Shown: in pieces, positions 36,501 to 47,793 of the stretch
How positions within the stretch are numbered: position 1 is the stretch's first letter
How the letters are laid out: every line of letters begins with the position of its first letter
NCBI GenBank assembly: GCA_023333565.1
Contig: JAJKFH010003575.1
Coordinates: 805,001 to 869,000 of the forward strand
Direction: 5' to 3'
Source: Puffinus mauretanicus
Taxonomy: Eukaryota; Chordata; Aves; Procellariiformes; Procellariidae
Length of the DNA: 64,000 nt
Notes under the pieces: generated by a model
Told to the model about the DNA's origin: nothing
The model's input: only the letters and a program-made list of their open reading frames with translations
The model's database searches: none
Translations under genes and position numbers: made by a program

Positions 36501-39500
36501 AAGGCCTTCAAGAGCTGCGAGACATTGCATTGGACCTCAAAAACAAGTATTTATCAGCCACCAAGGTCGTTCACCGGCCCATGGGCACACGCAAATACCT
36601 CGTGCCAAAGGATATTGATATCAGGCCGGTTAAAGAGACAGAGCTGATTTACCTGCAGAGCTCGCCCGATTTCTGCATGAAGAACGAGAAAGTGGGGTCA
36701 CACGGGACCCAGGACAGGTGAGGGTTTCTGCAGCGGGTGCTGACCACACTGAGCCCCAAAGAGGGAAGGGGAAGAGGGGAACATGTATGAATAAGAGGCA
36801 AATAATTGGGGAGGTAGCACATGCCTGCATGTAAAGGACATCTCTAACATATGGCATGGTCTACAGATGCCCAAGCCTCTTAGTGGTGGCTGTGGCCAAG
36901 ACAAGGCTGCAGACACCTTTTGCGTTATACAGGCAGGCACAAGATACCTTTTGAAATGTCCTAAGCAGCTCACCTCACCTCTGCAGGAACTTGTAAAGAT
37001 CAAGCAGCTGTTTTTTACTGCGTTGAGTCTCTCTAAGTCATTTCTTGCAGTCATTGCTGATGTGATGAGTTGTTACTCTACTTTAAGGCTCCTCTAAGTA
37101 GGCGAGTGTTAACCCAATTAGGGCCAATGCTCCCAGGCAGCCTTAAAAAAGCCCTGTAAACTACAAAGGTGAATTTTTAGGATTTTTCTTCCACTGCCTT
37201 TTAAAAATCCAAATGTGTTTGTATTGCTCATGTGTCTGCAGAGGAATTTCTTTATCCCGTTAATATTAGTGATTTAAGGTCATCATACCCAGCCTCCACG
37301 GGCTGTTCCTTTCACAGGCAGCAAATATGCCTGTCTGTTCCCAGGATCTGTTTAATTCCCTCCAAGACAAGCTAATTCCATGTTTCAGCAGTCTGAGCAT
37401 CTCTAGGTGGGCAGCAGACCCTTCAACAGCCAAATAATTATGTATTTCCAGAATTTTGCAGAATTTCCAGATTTTTTGTTAGGTGGCTGCAATGGCTGGA
37501 TTTCAAGCTGACTCATTAGCTGCTGTCTGCTGGCTTGGCTTTCTTCAGATAGTTCTCATAATTCTTCTTTGCTCTTTCTGTTACTTGGTGGTGGAGACTC
37601 AGATAGTCAAGTTGCAAGGAGCATGCGCCTGCCTTTTTGTGGGGTGTCTTCATTTTAACTCTTGTTGGACGTAGTGGTATTTGGACCACTTTGGTTCAAT
37701 GGAGAAAAGGTTTTGCTGTAATGGAAATGAAGTAAATGACCCAAATGCAGAAAAGATACTCTTTGGATACCTTTGATTCATATGAAGTCTTTGGTGAGGA
37801 GACTTTAGAAGATATCCTTTGGCAATGGCCATTTAATCTGGAACCACAACTCTGTAGACAATATATCAGCATTTACCTGGTGGAGCTGATCAGGAGATGA
37901 GGACAGTTGAGTGAGACAAGTGTGTCCTTTTTGTCCTCTGATGTTTTGTGGCAGTTACGGTTTTGTATCCTCCATTAGGACTGAAACCGGTAGTTGGACT
38001 GGTCTGCAACAGTATTTATCTGGTAGCTCTGTGGTGGGGAACGCCAGGCTGATGTTCATCGCTGGCCCAGCGGTGGAACAGTAATTAGCAAGTGAAGATG
38101 TTTATGGGTCACTGAGGATGGTAGGGAAAAAGCATGCATTGAAACTGGTTTCTGATTGAGTAGAAGCGATGTTTTTGTGGATTTGTATGGATTTTGACAA
38201 ATTTGTGTCTTGAAAAAGACCTCGTTGTTATGTCATTCTGTTTTGCAACGAAAAAATTGTGGAGGTTATTTGGAAATTAGTTTTATAGGAATTGCGTGAA
38301 ATCAACAGGTTGTGTCAAAACCAAACTGAATTAATTACAGATTTGCCAAGTAAAACATTTTCCACGCGCTGAAATCCTTTTAAGGGGGAGGGAAGCGTGA
38401 CTTCTTCTTCATCTAATTTAATTTCACAGCAGATTTTGCCTTTTTGTCCCAGCTAAGGACGAAAAATATGTTAAGGTCTTGAATGATTTTTTTTTTTTTT
38501 CTTCCGAGGATAGGAAAATGTGTATTGCAGGCGTCCGTTTATCCTGAGCTGGGCGACAGCGGTGATTGTGAGCCTGCCAGGCGAGGGTCCACGGGAAGTG
38601 AGATTGAGTGAGGATTTAGAGGACTGAGATATTAAGGCAGGAGGGGATGACTTTCAAAAGGAACCTGTCAAGAAATACTCCTTATTCTCGGATGTACAAA
38701 ACGGTGATGGCTGTGGGAGGGGAGGAGGGCGAGATAGCCCCGTGTTGAGCTGCAGGCATCTCTCAGGCCAAGTTTTAAGGTCATGTGTAGTTACACTCAT
38801 TTTCATCGCAATCCATCTGCCAGCTCTTGAGAAGATGCCTGGTGTCTCAAAATTGTCATGTGTAACACAAGCCATAGCCCCTTTTCTGCGTTAAATTAGC
38901 AGAGGAAATAAGTGTAAAATGCACACAATGTGTTTGCAGATCCGTCCGTGCTTCCCGAGGGGAGCGGGGAAAAGGAGGGGAGCTTCCCTAACCTCCTCCT
39001 CCCATGGATGCTTTTTTCCTTTCCCAATTTTTCTCTCACGGAAAGGACATCTAAATGCATTTTAAATGCGGTGGCTCTGTTCCAGCTGGCTGCGGGGCTG
39101 CAGAGATAGCGGCTAATGACAGGGATGAGGGAGAAGGAGCACAAAAGGGATGCTGTTAGAGAGGGCAGGGAAATTGTGGTTCCTGCTTTCTCCACAAAGA
39201 TGTAAAAACACATGCATGGAAATAGCTCAAACAGGTTTTTATTTTATAAGTCAAGTCCTGGAGGCATTTTAACATTTTACCCTTGTGCACATCAAAATTT
39301 TGTGGGGGGAGATCCTGCTGTTTCCTGCTAGGCTAATTTTTGAGGTCTTTTATGGCAAATGCAATCAAAAAGGGATTTTTCGTGGTGGTCCTTCAGTTTG
39401 TTTTTTCTCTTCTTTTCTTCCACCACCTGCCTATTCCCTCTTTGGCCTTTTTCTGGTCATGAACATGGGTGCAGGGATCAGCCCACGGGATGTTACAGTG

Positions 39501-42500
39501 CAGACCCCTCTCACCACTCTCTAGAAGACCTTGATCTGGGCAGCTTCAGCAGCTTTCCAGCCCTACTTTCTGCCTCCAAAGGGGTGCAGAGAAGAGGGGA
39601 CCCCATTAACAACCCCTTTTCCTGTTACTGGATTAAAAAATTCAGATTACTGCATTTTCATGACAAAAAATGAGTAGTTTTGCATCATATGGAGAAAAAG
39701 TCCTTTCCCCCCTCCCGCTCCCCCAGGTCTGGTGCTCGCTCAGAGCACGCTGGAAGCAGGACGGGGGTTGATGGCTCAGTTGCAACACCTTGGACGTATT
39801 GGGTTTCAATGTATGCTGTAGGGAACAATCCTGCACCGGCAGGTGGGTGGAAGGGATAATCTAATCGGTGGCTTCCATCTCTCTAATTATCCCCGTACTA
39901 TGCGGACTTATTATGTGTTTTTCAGGCAGGAAAGGGAATTGAATTACCTTGTACTGGAACCGCGTGAAAATCCACTCGGAAAACTTGCACCCGGTTACTC
40001 AAAAGCCTTTCAGAGCTCTTTGCTGAAAGGATTTCAAAGCCTTCTTCGGAACAAGCCTGAAATGTTTTCTAAGACACCTTGGCCTTTCTTAGTTTGTTGA
40101 AATTAGAAATGGTTTGGAAATCTGCATGCCTCCAAGCGCTTGGGGTGTATCCAGGTTTCAAAGCCAGGGAGCTGAACCCAAACCTGAGATTTGAAGCCCT
40201 CTCTGAAGTGCTCAAAATCTGATTAAGGAGCTGAGTTTTGCAACCGTTGTCCAAGGCTCTTGCAAACAGGCTTGCTGCAACCGCAGCCCTCATCGACTCC
40301 AGCCAAGCTCCATGTGCTTGTAAGTCACCATCACACTTTCATAGCCAATAAAAAATGGTCTGGAGAAAAATCTAGAGAAGCTGATCTGTGGTGCAGCAAG
40401 TGGATTGTACAACTTTCAATACAACAAATTAACCACTGGGAAAAAATCTATATGTTCCCGTTTCAGAGCTTTCTTGGACAGAAGCACCGTATAACTCATC
40501 TTTTAAAAAGGCAGTTCAGTTTCTCCTGCCTGAAAAATTCATTATCAGTTTTGAATAAATGGTAAATAATAGCAGATTGTAAAATTGAGATCTCTTTTGT
40601 GAGAAAAGAAGCGAAAGTATTACCTTCTTTATCGGTAGGGTGCAATGTATCGTATTTCAAAGGCTGTTTAAGGTCCCTTAAGGAATCCAAGGAAAGGGAA
40701 ATTCTGCCATGCATGCAAAAGCCTCCAGCTCCTGAAGCCTCGCAGAGATAACTGAGCTGTTTATTACTGATCTTGCCCAGAGCAGTCTTGGAGCTGCTCC
40801 CTCCCTGCTGAAAATGGGAAGGATCTCTCTTACTCTGCAGAAATCAGGCTGCAACATTGCGCTGCAGCTAAGCTGGGTTGATCAGCCACCGCTCCTTAGC
40901 TGACTCCAGCAAGGAACGTGGCCATTCTTTGGTGGCTGCTCCTTGCTGACGTATTCGTTCTTTTCTGCAATGTAAAATGTTAGTCTTAAGTGTCCCCCAA
41001 GGTGTCTTAGGCTGGTTTGTTTTCTTGGAACATGCATAAAGTTAGCTGAGCGTGCATCTGCTGCTCGGTGGTGACTGCAAAGACACAGTGGCTGGTGGTT
41101 ACCTCTGTGGCATCTCGGTGATCCCAAGCAGAGCTGATCAAATGCTGCAAAGAAAGGATGCGGTGGTTTGCAGCGTTCAGTGACAGCCCTTGATACCACT
41201 TGTTTTCTGCCACCCTGAAAATATGCTTTGCATGGCATGATTATGTGGGCAATGAAATTTTGTAGCAGAAGCACTCATATTTAGATGGGGAAGAGTGGTA
41301 GTTATGGGTAGACAACAGCATTTGGTGTTTGTTTTTTGTTCCAGCCTCTTTTAGTTTCTGTCACCCAGCGAGGGCACAAGAAGCAATAAAATGAACTTTG
41401 GCTTTGAGTAGGTTATAATGTGTATGATGATTTAGTAATTTTTGGAACTGTTATCAGGTGTGCCACCCTTTTTTCATGGGATCCAGCAAATGATGAAGAG
41501 CAAATAATTTTTCTCTGTGTGTCCTGGAAGTTTAAACTAGAGGAAAGTCAGAAAAACGGTAGCTTTCTGTTCCTCCCACCTGCAGTGCTATTTCTACTTT
41601 CTACTTTGTGCTTGTAGCTGGTGCCCATTTCGGTAGTTGGGCCAGCTGTGCTTTTTTGGGCTTTTTCTCAATTAATCCCTGGGGAAGTTTGAATCCTTCC
41701 CACCTTGAGAGACCTAGATTTGACCGTAAAGTTTCCTGAACGGATTTGTGAATAATAAATTTATTGGTGGAAAGAGTAATTTCAGACAGGAAAATTGCAG
41801 TGGATAGTGAATTTAGGGGATAAAAAAATTGCAGCCAGCTCTCCTAAACGTATTTAGACCCTCTGCATCAAAACAGCGTTGGAGTTAGGGAATATCGGGG
41901 CTGGGAATGACTTTCCACGCAGCCTGATCTTTTTAGGAGCAAGACTGAACTGAGACGACCTAGGCTGTTACTGAAGATGTTTGTCTACTCTGGTCTTAAA
42001 AACAGTTTCCCTAAACAACCTGTTCCAGGGTTTTACTATCCTCAGAGTTATGTTTTTCTTAATCTGAATTCAAACTAATCATAATCTGAAATCAAACAAA
42101 TAATTTCTTGTCCTCTTTCCTCAGCATATAAAGAACATTTCTTCTCTCTCCTTTTTGCAACAATCTTTTATAGATGGGAAGACACCTCTTCTTACAAACT
42201 TCTCTAAATCAGTTCCTTCATCCTTTTCTACTTTCTGAACTGCTCTTCTGACTCTCCTGGGAACATTCCCACGTTTATCTCGATCTTTCTCAAAGTGTGT
42301 TGCTTACTTTGCGTTTTAATCCACTCTCGCAAAACGCTCTCAGCTCCTTTTGCCCCAGCGTTATCCACAAATTTTCAAGCTTACTCTCTACTCCTCATTA
42401 ATGCAAATACAGGCTGGTTCCAGGATCTCCCTTGACATCTCCTCGCTGACATGTACTATTGATAACTCTCTTTCGTACAGTTGTTCAGTGTCAGTCTCTA

Positions 42501-45500
42501 GTCGTTCCTTGTGGATGAGAAAGCAATTTAAAAGTAGTTAAGATTCTGCCCTCAAAATCTTACATGAAGCTGTGCACTTTGATGTATTTTTAGCGATGTC
42601 CATTGTGTTACATACCTCCTGGGGGATTTGGATTATTTTTCTCTTTCTTTCTTTTATATACTGCTGTACAACTTGACATTACCGGAGCAAGGAGCACTAA
42701 AGAAATGAATAGGAATTTGATTTAAAAGACAAAAAATAATTTACTTCTTTACACAGCAGTACTGTCTTCTGGGACTTGTGGCTGCTGGAGTTCATGGAGG
42801 CAGATGGTTTCCCTCAGGTCAGAAAGGGATGAAACAAACCCACGGCCAGGATGCCCACAAGGGGATACTGAGATGTCTAGGCAGGAACAAACCTTCTATC
42901 ATCCCTAATACAACAGCCCAGGTGCTGGTGAGGTATGAGGAGATGGACTACAGAAAGCAGCCAGATTTGTGTTTTCCTCCCTCAAGAGCATCTCCCACGG
43001 CCACTGCAGAGTAATGGGCCAGGCAGGCAGTTGCTGTGACCCAGAATGACTTTTCTTATATACTTATAAGCAGCTTCCACTTATCAATAGGACTGATGGA
43101 GTCAGATCCCAGTGGACATCTGGCCCATCCCTGTCACCATCTGTCATTATGGTGGATGACACAGTACAGGGTTGGCCTCAGTTTGGCTCTCAGATGCCAG
43201 TTGGGCAACCAAAAAAATCTAGCCTTATATCTGCTGATGGGACAGAATTGAACGGGGATCAGCAATGACATTAAGCGTGACATCTCCCCGTAGCTTTTAA
43301 AATGAAAATTCCCCAGGAGGTAACTGTGAGATGGCTTAGCCTCTCCATCTGGGAGAAGACTCTTAGAAGTGCTGAGATGTCCTTCACCATCTCTGCCGAG
43401 GAGCCACCCCCATGATGAGGCTGTACGATGTACCGCAGTGTTTCTGCAAATGAGGGCTGGAAGGGGGAGATTTTGGGCAGGCAAATTGAGTGGGATTTGT
43501 CCAGTCAGCACGGCTGACCTCCTCCCTTCTTGCAAAAAGAAGGAAAAAGCACTGTGACAATGTGAAAGCCTGTTCCTGAGCCAGGACCTTGGCTGGGATT
43601 ACAGCCGAAGCATCATTTTTCACCAGTCTTCCAAGTGCTTCTAGAGGTTACGGTGTTGTGTTAAGATGCAATCGCCTGCCTTCGTATTTTCTCTCCGAGG
43701 CTCGGGAGGAGGGCATTTCTCTGAGTTGCTGGAATCGTGCTGGACCCAACCCAAAACAAATGAGATTGAACTTAACCCATCAGCAGGGTGCCTGGTGAGA
43801 TCGCAGCCGTGGGCTCTGAAAGCAGATGCTCGGGGGCAGCTTCTGTGGGTAAACTCTGGTCTTTGGGCTCCTTTGTCTTTCCCCACTTGCTTTTTGTATG
43901 TATGGATACAGCTGAGAAACTACCTCTGCTTCAGCTTGTTTAAAGAAAAATAAAGATAATTCACCCAGGCCTACACTTGAAAACAGAAAACAGGATCTCT
44001 GATTAGAGGCATTGTCAGGAAAGTTTTCTAGAAGCCCATTTACGTTCAGGATGGGGTCAAAAGCTTTGGTTTGGCTATTCAACCCATCCATCCAGAATGT
44101 CCCTGTTCCTTTATCCAAAACTGAGGGAAGCTTGGGGATTTTTCAATAAGATTTGAGTTTTTTCCTTTCTTTATTTCAGGTTGAGTGGGATGGGACAGCT
44201 ATGGAAAGGTATATCTCCTAGTAGATCCACTTTTTTTTGCAAACCACAGGGGTGGGTGGAAGGAAAGGGAGATTCCCATGTCCCAATACAGCAGGTAGAA
44301 GAGTTTTGCTCTCTATTTGAATGGGGTAAATTTGAATGTCAGGTGCTTTATATATTTGGGAATTAAATGTCCTCAGCGGTGAACTGGAGTCAGAATGGAC
44401 CCGTATTCCTTTTCTCGGCCATTTTAATGAGGTCTCAGCATGAGGTGGCACGGATGCACTGCACATCCATCACTGTGCTTCTGCAGACTCCCCATCCTCC
44501 CTAGGTGAACCTCCGGGCAACAACCTTTCCGTCCACCGGTAAAGCTGAGTAAGATTGTCAAATACCCTCCCCTCTTCTAATGTCAACATGCCTATATTTG
44601 AACCTTTGCTCCAAATATTTAATGCATTTACTAATACATTTATGAGGAGTCATTCGGAGGTTTCCTGGCAGAGGGGCCCCGGCTCGCAGGGGCAATAACA
44701 ACGCCTTTGGTTCAGCGTTAGGCAAACACGCTCAGTGTGGTTGCAGACTTCGGCTTCGGTAGAGGCTTTCAAAGGTTTGTAAATATTTACACGCACTCCC
44801 GAATGAGGGGGAGCAGGGGGGGGCCTTTAAACACTGAACCTGGAGAGGAATGCAAGTCAGAAATAACAAACAGGAGGCCTGCCTGAGTCAGAAAAAAATA
44901 AGGGAAGAATAAGAACAAAATCTCAACACCTCATTAATCCCGTAACTTCTCCTAAAGCATTACCTCATGAGGAATTCCTATAAATCTCATGGATTTGTTT
45001 TCATCTATTAATGGAGTCAGCTCAAGAGCCCGACTCATGCTCTTCTCTCCTTTCCCTGCCCCAAATGAGCCTTAGAGCATTTCTGTCCAAAATAACAATG
45101 CAGAATAAGATTTAGGAGAGATGCCAGCAATTCCCCCCACTCTCCAGACTGCCTGTCTTACAGTAGTTTCAAGACTCCATCAAGTTCACAGCCCCATGGT
45201 GTTGGGTGCATCATGAGATCTGAGCACTAGTGTCCAGCCAAGCATCTGACCAAACATGAACGCTTCCCCCCTGGGCTATCTTTGCAGTCCATGGAGACAT
45301 GGCATCCCTATGGTTAATCCCATCCAAAAGTCAATGCCTGTTGCGCTGTCATGTCCAGTGACCCAACTTGGAGTATTTTAGGAGAATGAGATAGCTGGTG
45401 TTTGAGAACGGCTGGGGATCCATGATCAATGGATCAATAAAAGAGATTCCCCAATTCATGGGTTACTTCTGAAAACTTCAAGCCAGCCACTTGCAAGCAG

Positions 45501-46557
45501 ACAAAGTGCGGGAATCCCACACAATGGCCGACTTATCCCAATGAGTCTGGCTTTAATTAAAAGCAGAAGCAAAACAAGCAGTGGAAGTCCCTGTGATATT
45601 TGGCGACTTGTCATCCTATACTGTGCTCCTGCCGTGCTGCCTGCTCCTGGGTCAGGACTCGGGCTGGTATAGGGCCACCTCCCCGGCTGCTTGTGCCATG
45701 CTGGGAGACACTCGGAGGGGAAAGTGCAGAGTCCGGCCCTGCTAGTATCGGTCGTGATTTCCCTGATAAGGTCAGGGCTGGATTGTGGCTGTAACAGCCT
45801 GCTCAGGAGCTTTCCCAGCCCGGGATCATTGGCACGGAGCCTGTGCAAATATTCTGTGGCTGCAGGGTTCCTCCTCCATCCTTTTCAGGTTAGGTAGTGT
45901 TGGACAAACACTGGTGTTTGTTCTTTAGGTTATCATCTTCTTCCAGCTCCTTTCAGACGGCTTTCGAGCCTGCCTGGGAATACAGATTGCTAAGGACTAT
46001 GAGTTTTTGTTTTGGTGGAGGTATCACGATAGCTTTGCTTGTCTGCCTGTACAGGAGCTAGGTCCTGCCTGCCCTGGCTGACAGGCAGCCTGAATGCCGC
46101 TGAGCCCGAACTGAGAGTCAAAACAGGAATTTAATGTTATTTTGTGTGTCAGAGCAGGTGATGTGAGTGCAGCCCTGGGGCTCTCCCTCCCTCCCTTGCA
46201 GGTGTAGAGGGCTGCGTGGCTGGGTGCTCACCCCTGCCATGTGCTTGCTGCAGCTGAGAGGCAACCGTGCTGGCTTCACCCAGCACCTTGTAGAGCTGTC
46301 AGGCCCCAGCGTCACCGCAGGACACTGGTTTGGAAAACCCTGCAGGGATTTGTGCTTGCTCACCGCATTTTCTTTCTTTCAGGCAATGCAACAAGACCTC
46401 CAACGGGAGCGACAGCTGCGACTTGATGTGCTGCGGCAGAGGCTACAACCCCTACATGGACAAAGTGGTGGAGCGATGCCACTGCAAGTACCACTGGTGC
46501 TGCTACGTGACCTGTAAAAAGTGTGAGAGGACTGTCGAGAGATATGTGTGCAAATGA
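24489..46557 (+). CDS. WNT11: WNT11, secreted Wnt ligand (five coding exons)
   Basis: The joined exons 24489-24571, 33697-33932, 34695-34972, 36425-36717 and 46383-46557 give 1065 nt, 354 residues plus stop, the standard WNT11 length. Residues 1-24 form a signal peptide ([10 protein letters not shown] start, hydrophobic core, cut near CYG). The rest is a cysteine-rich Wnt domain. It includes the palmitoleoylated serine S215 in CHGVSGSC, which is needed for Porcupine modification, Wntless export and Frizzled binding. The C-terminal thumb ends [15 protein letters not shown]-glycosylation sequons are seen at N40, N90, N300 and N304. Known family role: non-canonical Wnt/PCP and JNK-calcium signalling in gastrulation, heart, kidney and somite development. 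Birds also carry a WNT11B paralogue; the residue-level similarity I recall points to WNT11. No frameshift or premature stop is present, and all junctions are GT-AG. Confidence 0.97.
26166..26275. repeat. Relic of the CCTGATTCAG palindromic family
   Basis: It starts GCCCTGATTCAGTAGGGTGC and continues to GTCCTGCTTAAGCAAGGTGC. It shares the arm sequence of the relic at 18674-18765. Strong divergence makes the right arm uncertain. Confidence 0.35.
27459..27500. repeat. Half copy of the CAGCTGGTGTAAATC palindromic family
   Basis: CCAGATCCCCAGCTGTTGTAAATCGGCACC resembles the left arm of the inverted repeats at 50200-50280 and 55864-55904. The right arm is not found, so this is probably a truncated relic. 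Confidence 0.4.
30575..30640 (+). mobile_element. Possible CR1 3'-end fragment
   Basis: GGCATGGACTAGATGACCTAATAGGCC followed by a CATTCCTGATCTGTGATTT tail resembles the CR1 3' terminus (GGACTAGATGA, then ATTCTATGATTCT-type octamers). Only about 65 bp is recognisable and it is diverged, so the call is tentative. Confidence 0.45.
33697..33932 (+). CDS. WNT11: WNT11 exon 3
   Basis: A 236-bp exon encoding residues 28-107, starting after GTCTCCTCAG. It includes the sequon NQT (N40), cysteines C45, C59, C80 and C91, and the Wnt-typical helix with the [13 protein letters not shown] signature (N90 sequon). It ends GAGAG|GTAAAC with one base of the glycine codon 107 carried forward. Confidence 0.96.
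33933..34694 (+). other. WNT11: WNT11 intron 3
   Basis: A 762-bp intron, GTAAAC...CTTGTCTCTTCCAG. It is open in one frame over about 190 codons (33967-34542). The translation is Ser/His/Ala-rich without a domain and not in frame continuity with the exons. Nothing else is seen. Confidence 0.9.
34695..34972 (+). CDS. WNT11: WNT11 exon 4
   Basis: A 278-bp exon encoding residues 107-199, from [24 protein letters not shown] to HNSEVGRQ. It holds cysteines C130, C138, C140 and C157 and the [11 protein letters not shown] motif conserved across Wnts. It ends in frame at ACAG|GTAACA. An internal CAG|GTGAGA at 34806-34814 would be a stronger donor on paper, but reading through it preserves the conserved [16 protein letters not shown] peptide, so the longer exon is the functional one. 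Confidence 0.96.
34973..36424 (+). other. WNT11: WNT11 intron 4
   Basis: A 1452-bp intron, GTAACA...ATTCCTTTTTGCAG. It contains a T-rich run near 35807-35826 and no recognisable repeat or exon. Confidence 0.9.
36425..36717 (+). CDS. WNT11: WNT11 exon 5 (lipid-attachment serine)
   Basis: A 293-bp exon encoding residues 200-296 plus two bases of codon 297. It carries the most diagnostic Wnt signature, [17 protein letters not shown], with the acylated serine S215. It then covers the variable linker to YLQSSPDFC at the start of the C-terminal domain. The donor is GGACAG|GTGAGG. Confidence 0.97.
41930..42480 (-). mobile_element. Ancient CR1 LINE fragment in intron 5
   Basis: On the + strand, landmarks of the inverted CR1 3' region appear in the right order: ATGTTTGTCTACTCTGGTCTT, AACAACCTGTTCCAGGGTTT, CTATCCTCAGAG, a CTTGTCCTCTT block, ATATAAAGAACATTTC, and TCTTTCTCAAAGTGTGTTGC. 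The copy is much more diverged than the one at the window start, so it is an older insertion. Boundaries are approximate, and no coding capacity remains. Confidence 0.72.
44570..45010. promoter_or_regulatory. Candidate regulatory stretch in intron 5
   Basis: An AT-rich region with closely packed motifs: CCAAATATTTAATGCATTTA, TAAATATTTA, CTATAAAT (MEF2-like), two ATTAAT/TTAATG homeodomain cores and TGAGTCAG (AP-1-like). Repeats are absent. This composition resembles conserved non-coding enhancers, but no alignment was possible, so this is a guess from texture. Confidence 0.25.
46383..46557 (+). CDS. WNT11: WNT11 exon 6, terminal coding exon
   Basis: The 175-bp coding part gives residues 297-354 and TGA at 46555-46557. 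It encodes the cysteine-knot-like C-terminal domain ([20 protein letters not shown] through [16 protein letters not shown]), with sequons N300 and N304. The final [11 protein letters not shown] is the conserved WNT11 C terminus. Confidence 0.97.
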
Positions 46558-46767
46558 AAACCCCCCCTCTCTCCGCCCGGGAGCTGAGACGCCAGCGGCA
46601 CCCCAGCACTATTCAGAGAAGAGAAAACATTTCCCCGACTAGATGTCGTTTATCTTGTAAAGACACAGACTTGAAGAAAGATGGTAGGAGGAAAAAAAAA
46701 GCAATCACACCAGTAAAAATAAGACCCTTAAGAAAACCAGCCAAACCCACAAATGTTTCCCCCCACC

Positions 46768-46773
46768 AATAAA
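46768..46773 (+). terminator. WNT11: Proximal polyadenylation signal AATAAA
   Basis: A canonical AATAAA 211 bases after the stop codon, followed by A-rich and mixed sequence but no clear GU-rich element. It may be used as an alternative site. Confidence 0.4.
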
Positions 46774-47661
46774 ATACTCTCTGAGAAGACGAAAACTCAT
46801 TTGGGATGATATCTTCTTCCAAAATATTTCCTATGGTTGCCAATGACGTCCAGCCATCGAGTGCCTTAGTATTTTGAGAAACAAAAGTAGAAACTTTCCC
46901 CGGGGAAGAAAAGCAACTCTTGTTTGAAAATAACTAAGGCTCACACCTGCCTATGCCTTCTAGCACAGGTACTGAGTCCGCATTAGGACCATCCCAGAAG
47001 GGAAAACGCTGCAACGTTTCAGCAATAACTGCCTTTGTTGCCAAAGACTTAATTTTTAGCATGGAAGCATCCACTCTGGATGATAAAGGTGGAAAGATTT
47101 CAGGTCAATCCCCTGAAATTAAAAACTCATTTTAACCTTTCTTTTACGCAGGTCTGCGACTTTGAAGTTACTGCTGCAGGAAAAGCTGTCCATGATTTTT
47201 CCGGGCTGGATGGGGTTTCAAATTCAGCCGTGCAAAAACTCCCATGGGATCCTGGAGGCAGTGAGAATAGGGTACCCTGAGAAGGGCTTAACGGGGTCCC
47301 CGAGATCGTAGTGGAGCCGTTAGGCTAAAGTAACACAGTGAAGTCAAAATCCAGTGGGGAAAGTAAAAAAAACCAGCTCCTGCTCTCTTTCTCTCTTGCC
47401 CTTTGGGTGTGATGCCCTTAGTCACTGATGTTCTGCCACGTTGGGCCATCACGTCCTCAGGGAATTACGCCGCTGCCTCTTTTTCCCCTGCAAAACAATT
47501 GTCCCAGCCCCAAGAAACTGCAGAGAGCGGAGCGGGTCCGGTCCCAGCTGTAGGGGGTGCAGCCATGCAGGGCAGCAGCTATTCCCCACAGAAAGGAGGG
47601 GGAACGTGTCAGTCCTTCGCGTGGCCCTGCCCTGACGCAGCAGAGAACCACTATCTGTGGC

Positions 47662-47669
47662 TGTACATA
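47662..47669 (+). promoter_or_regulatory. WNT11: Pumilio response element TGTACATA
   Basis: UGUANAUA is the PUF-protein consensus, here matched exactly in the distal 3' UTR. It would be present only in transcripts using the distal poly(A) signal. Function is inferred. Confidence 0.4.
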
Positions 47670-47787
47670 TTTTCTTTTGTATGCGGACATACAGAAATAT
47701 TTATAAGATATATCTCGCGCTTTCGTCTACTCCTCTTCCTACATAAATATATCTATATATTCTAAACAAGCATTAACAATAGTATGA

Positions 47788-47793
47788 AATAAA
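47788..47793 (+). terminator. WNT11: Distal polyadenylation signal AATAAA
   Basis: AATAAA in GTATGAAATAAATGCTG, with a CTGGTG element about 15-20 bases downstream. This is the likely main 3' end of WNT11. Confidence 0.6.

Larger units (their letters stand above)
36718..46382 (+). other. WNT11: WNT11 intron 5
   Basis: A 9665-bp intron, GTGAGG...TTTTCTTTCTTTCAG. It contains an ancient CR1 at about 41930-42480 and an AT-rich, motif-dense stretch near 44570-45010 that looks like a candidate regulatory element. No additional exon is recognised on either strand. Confidence 0.85.
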
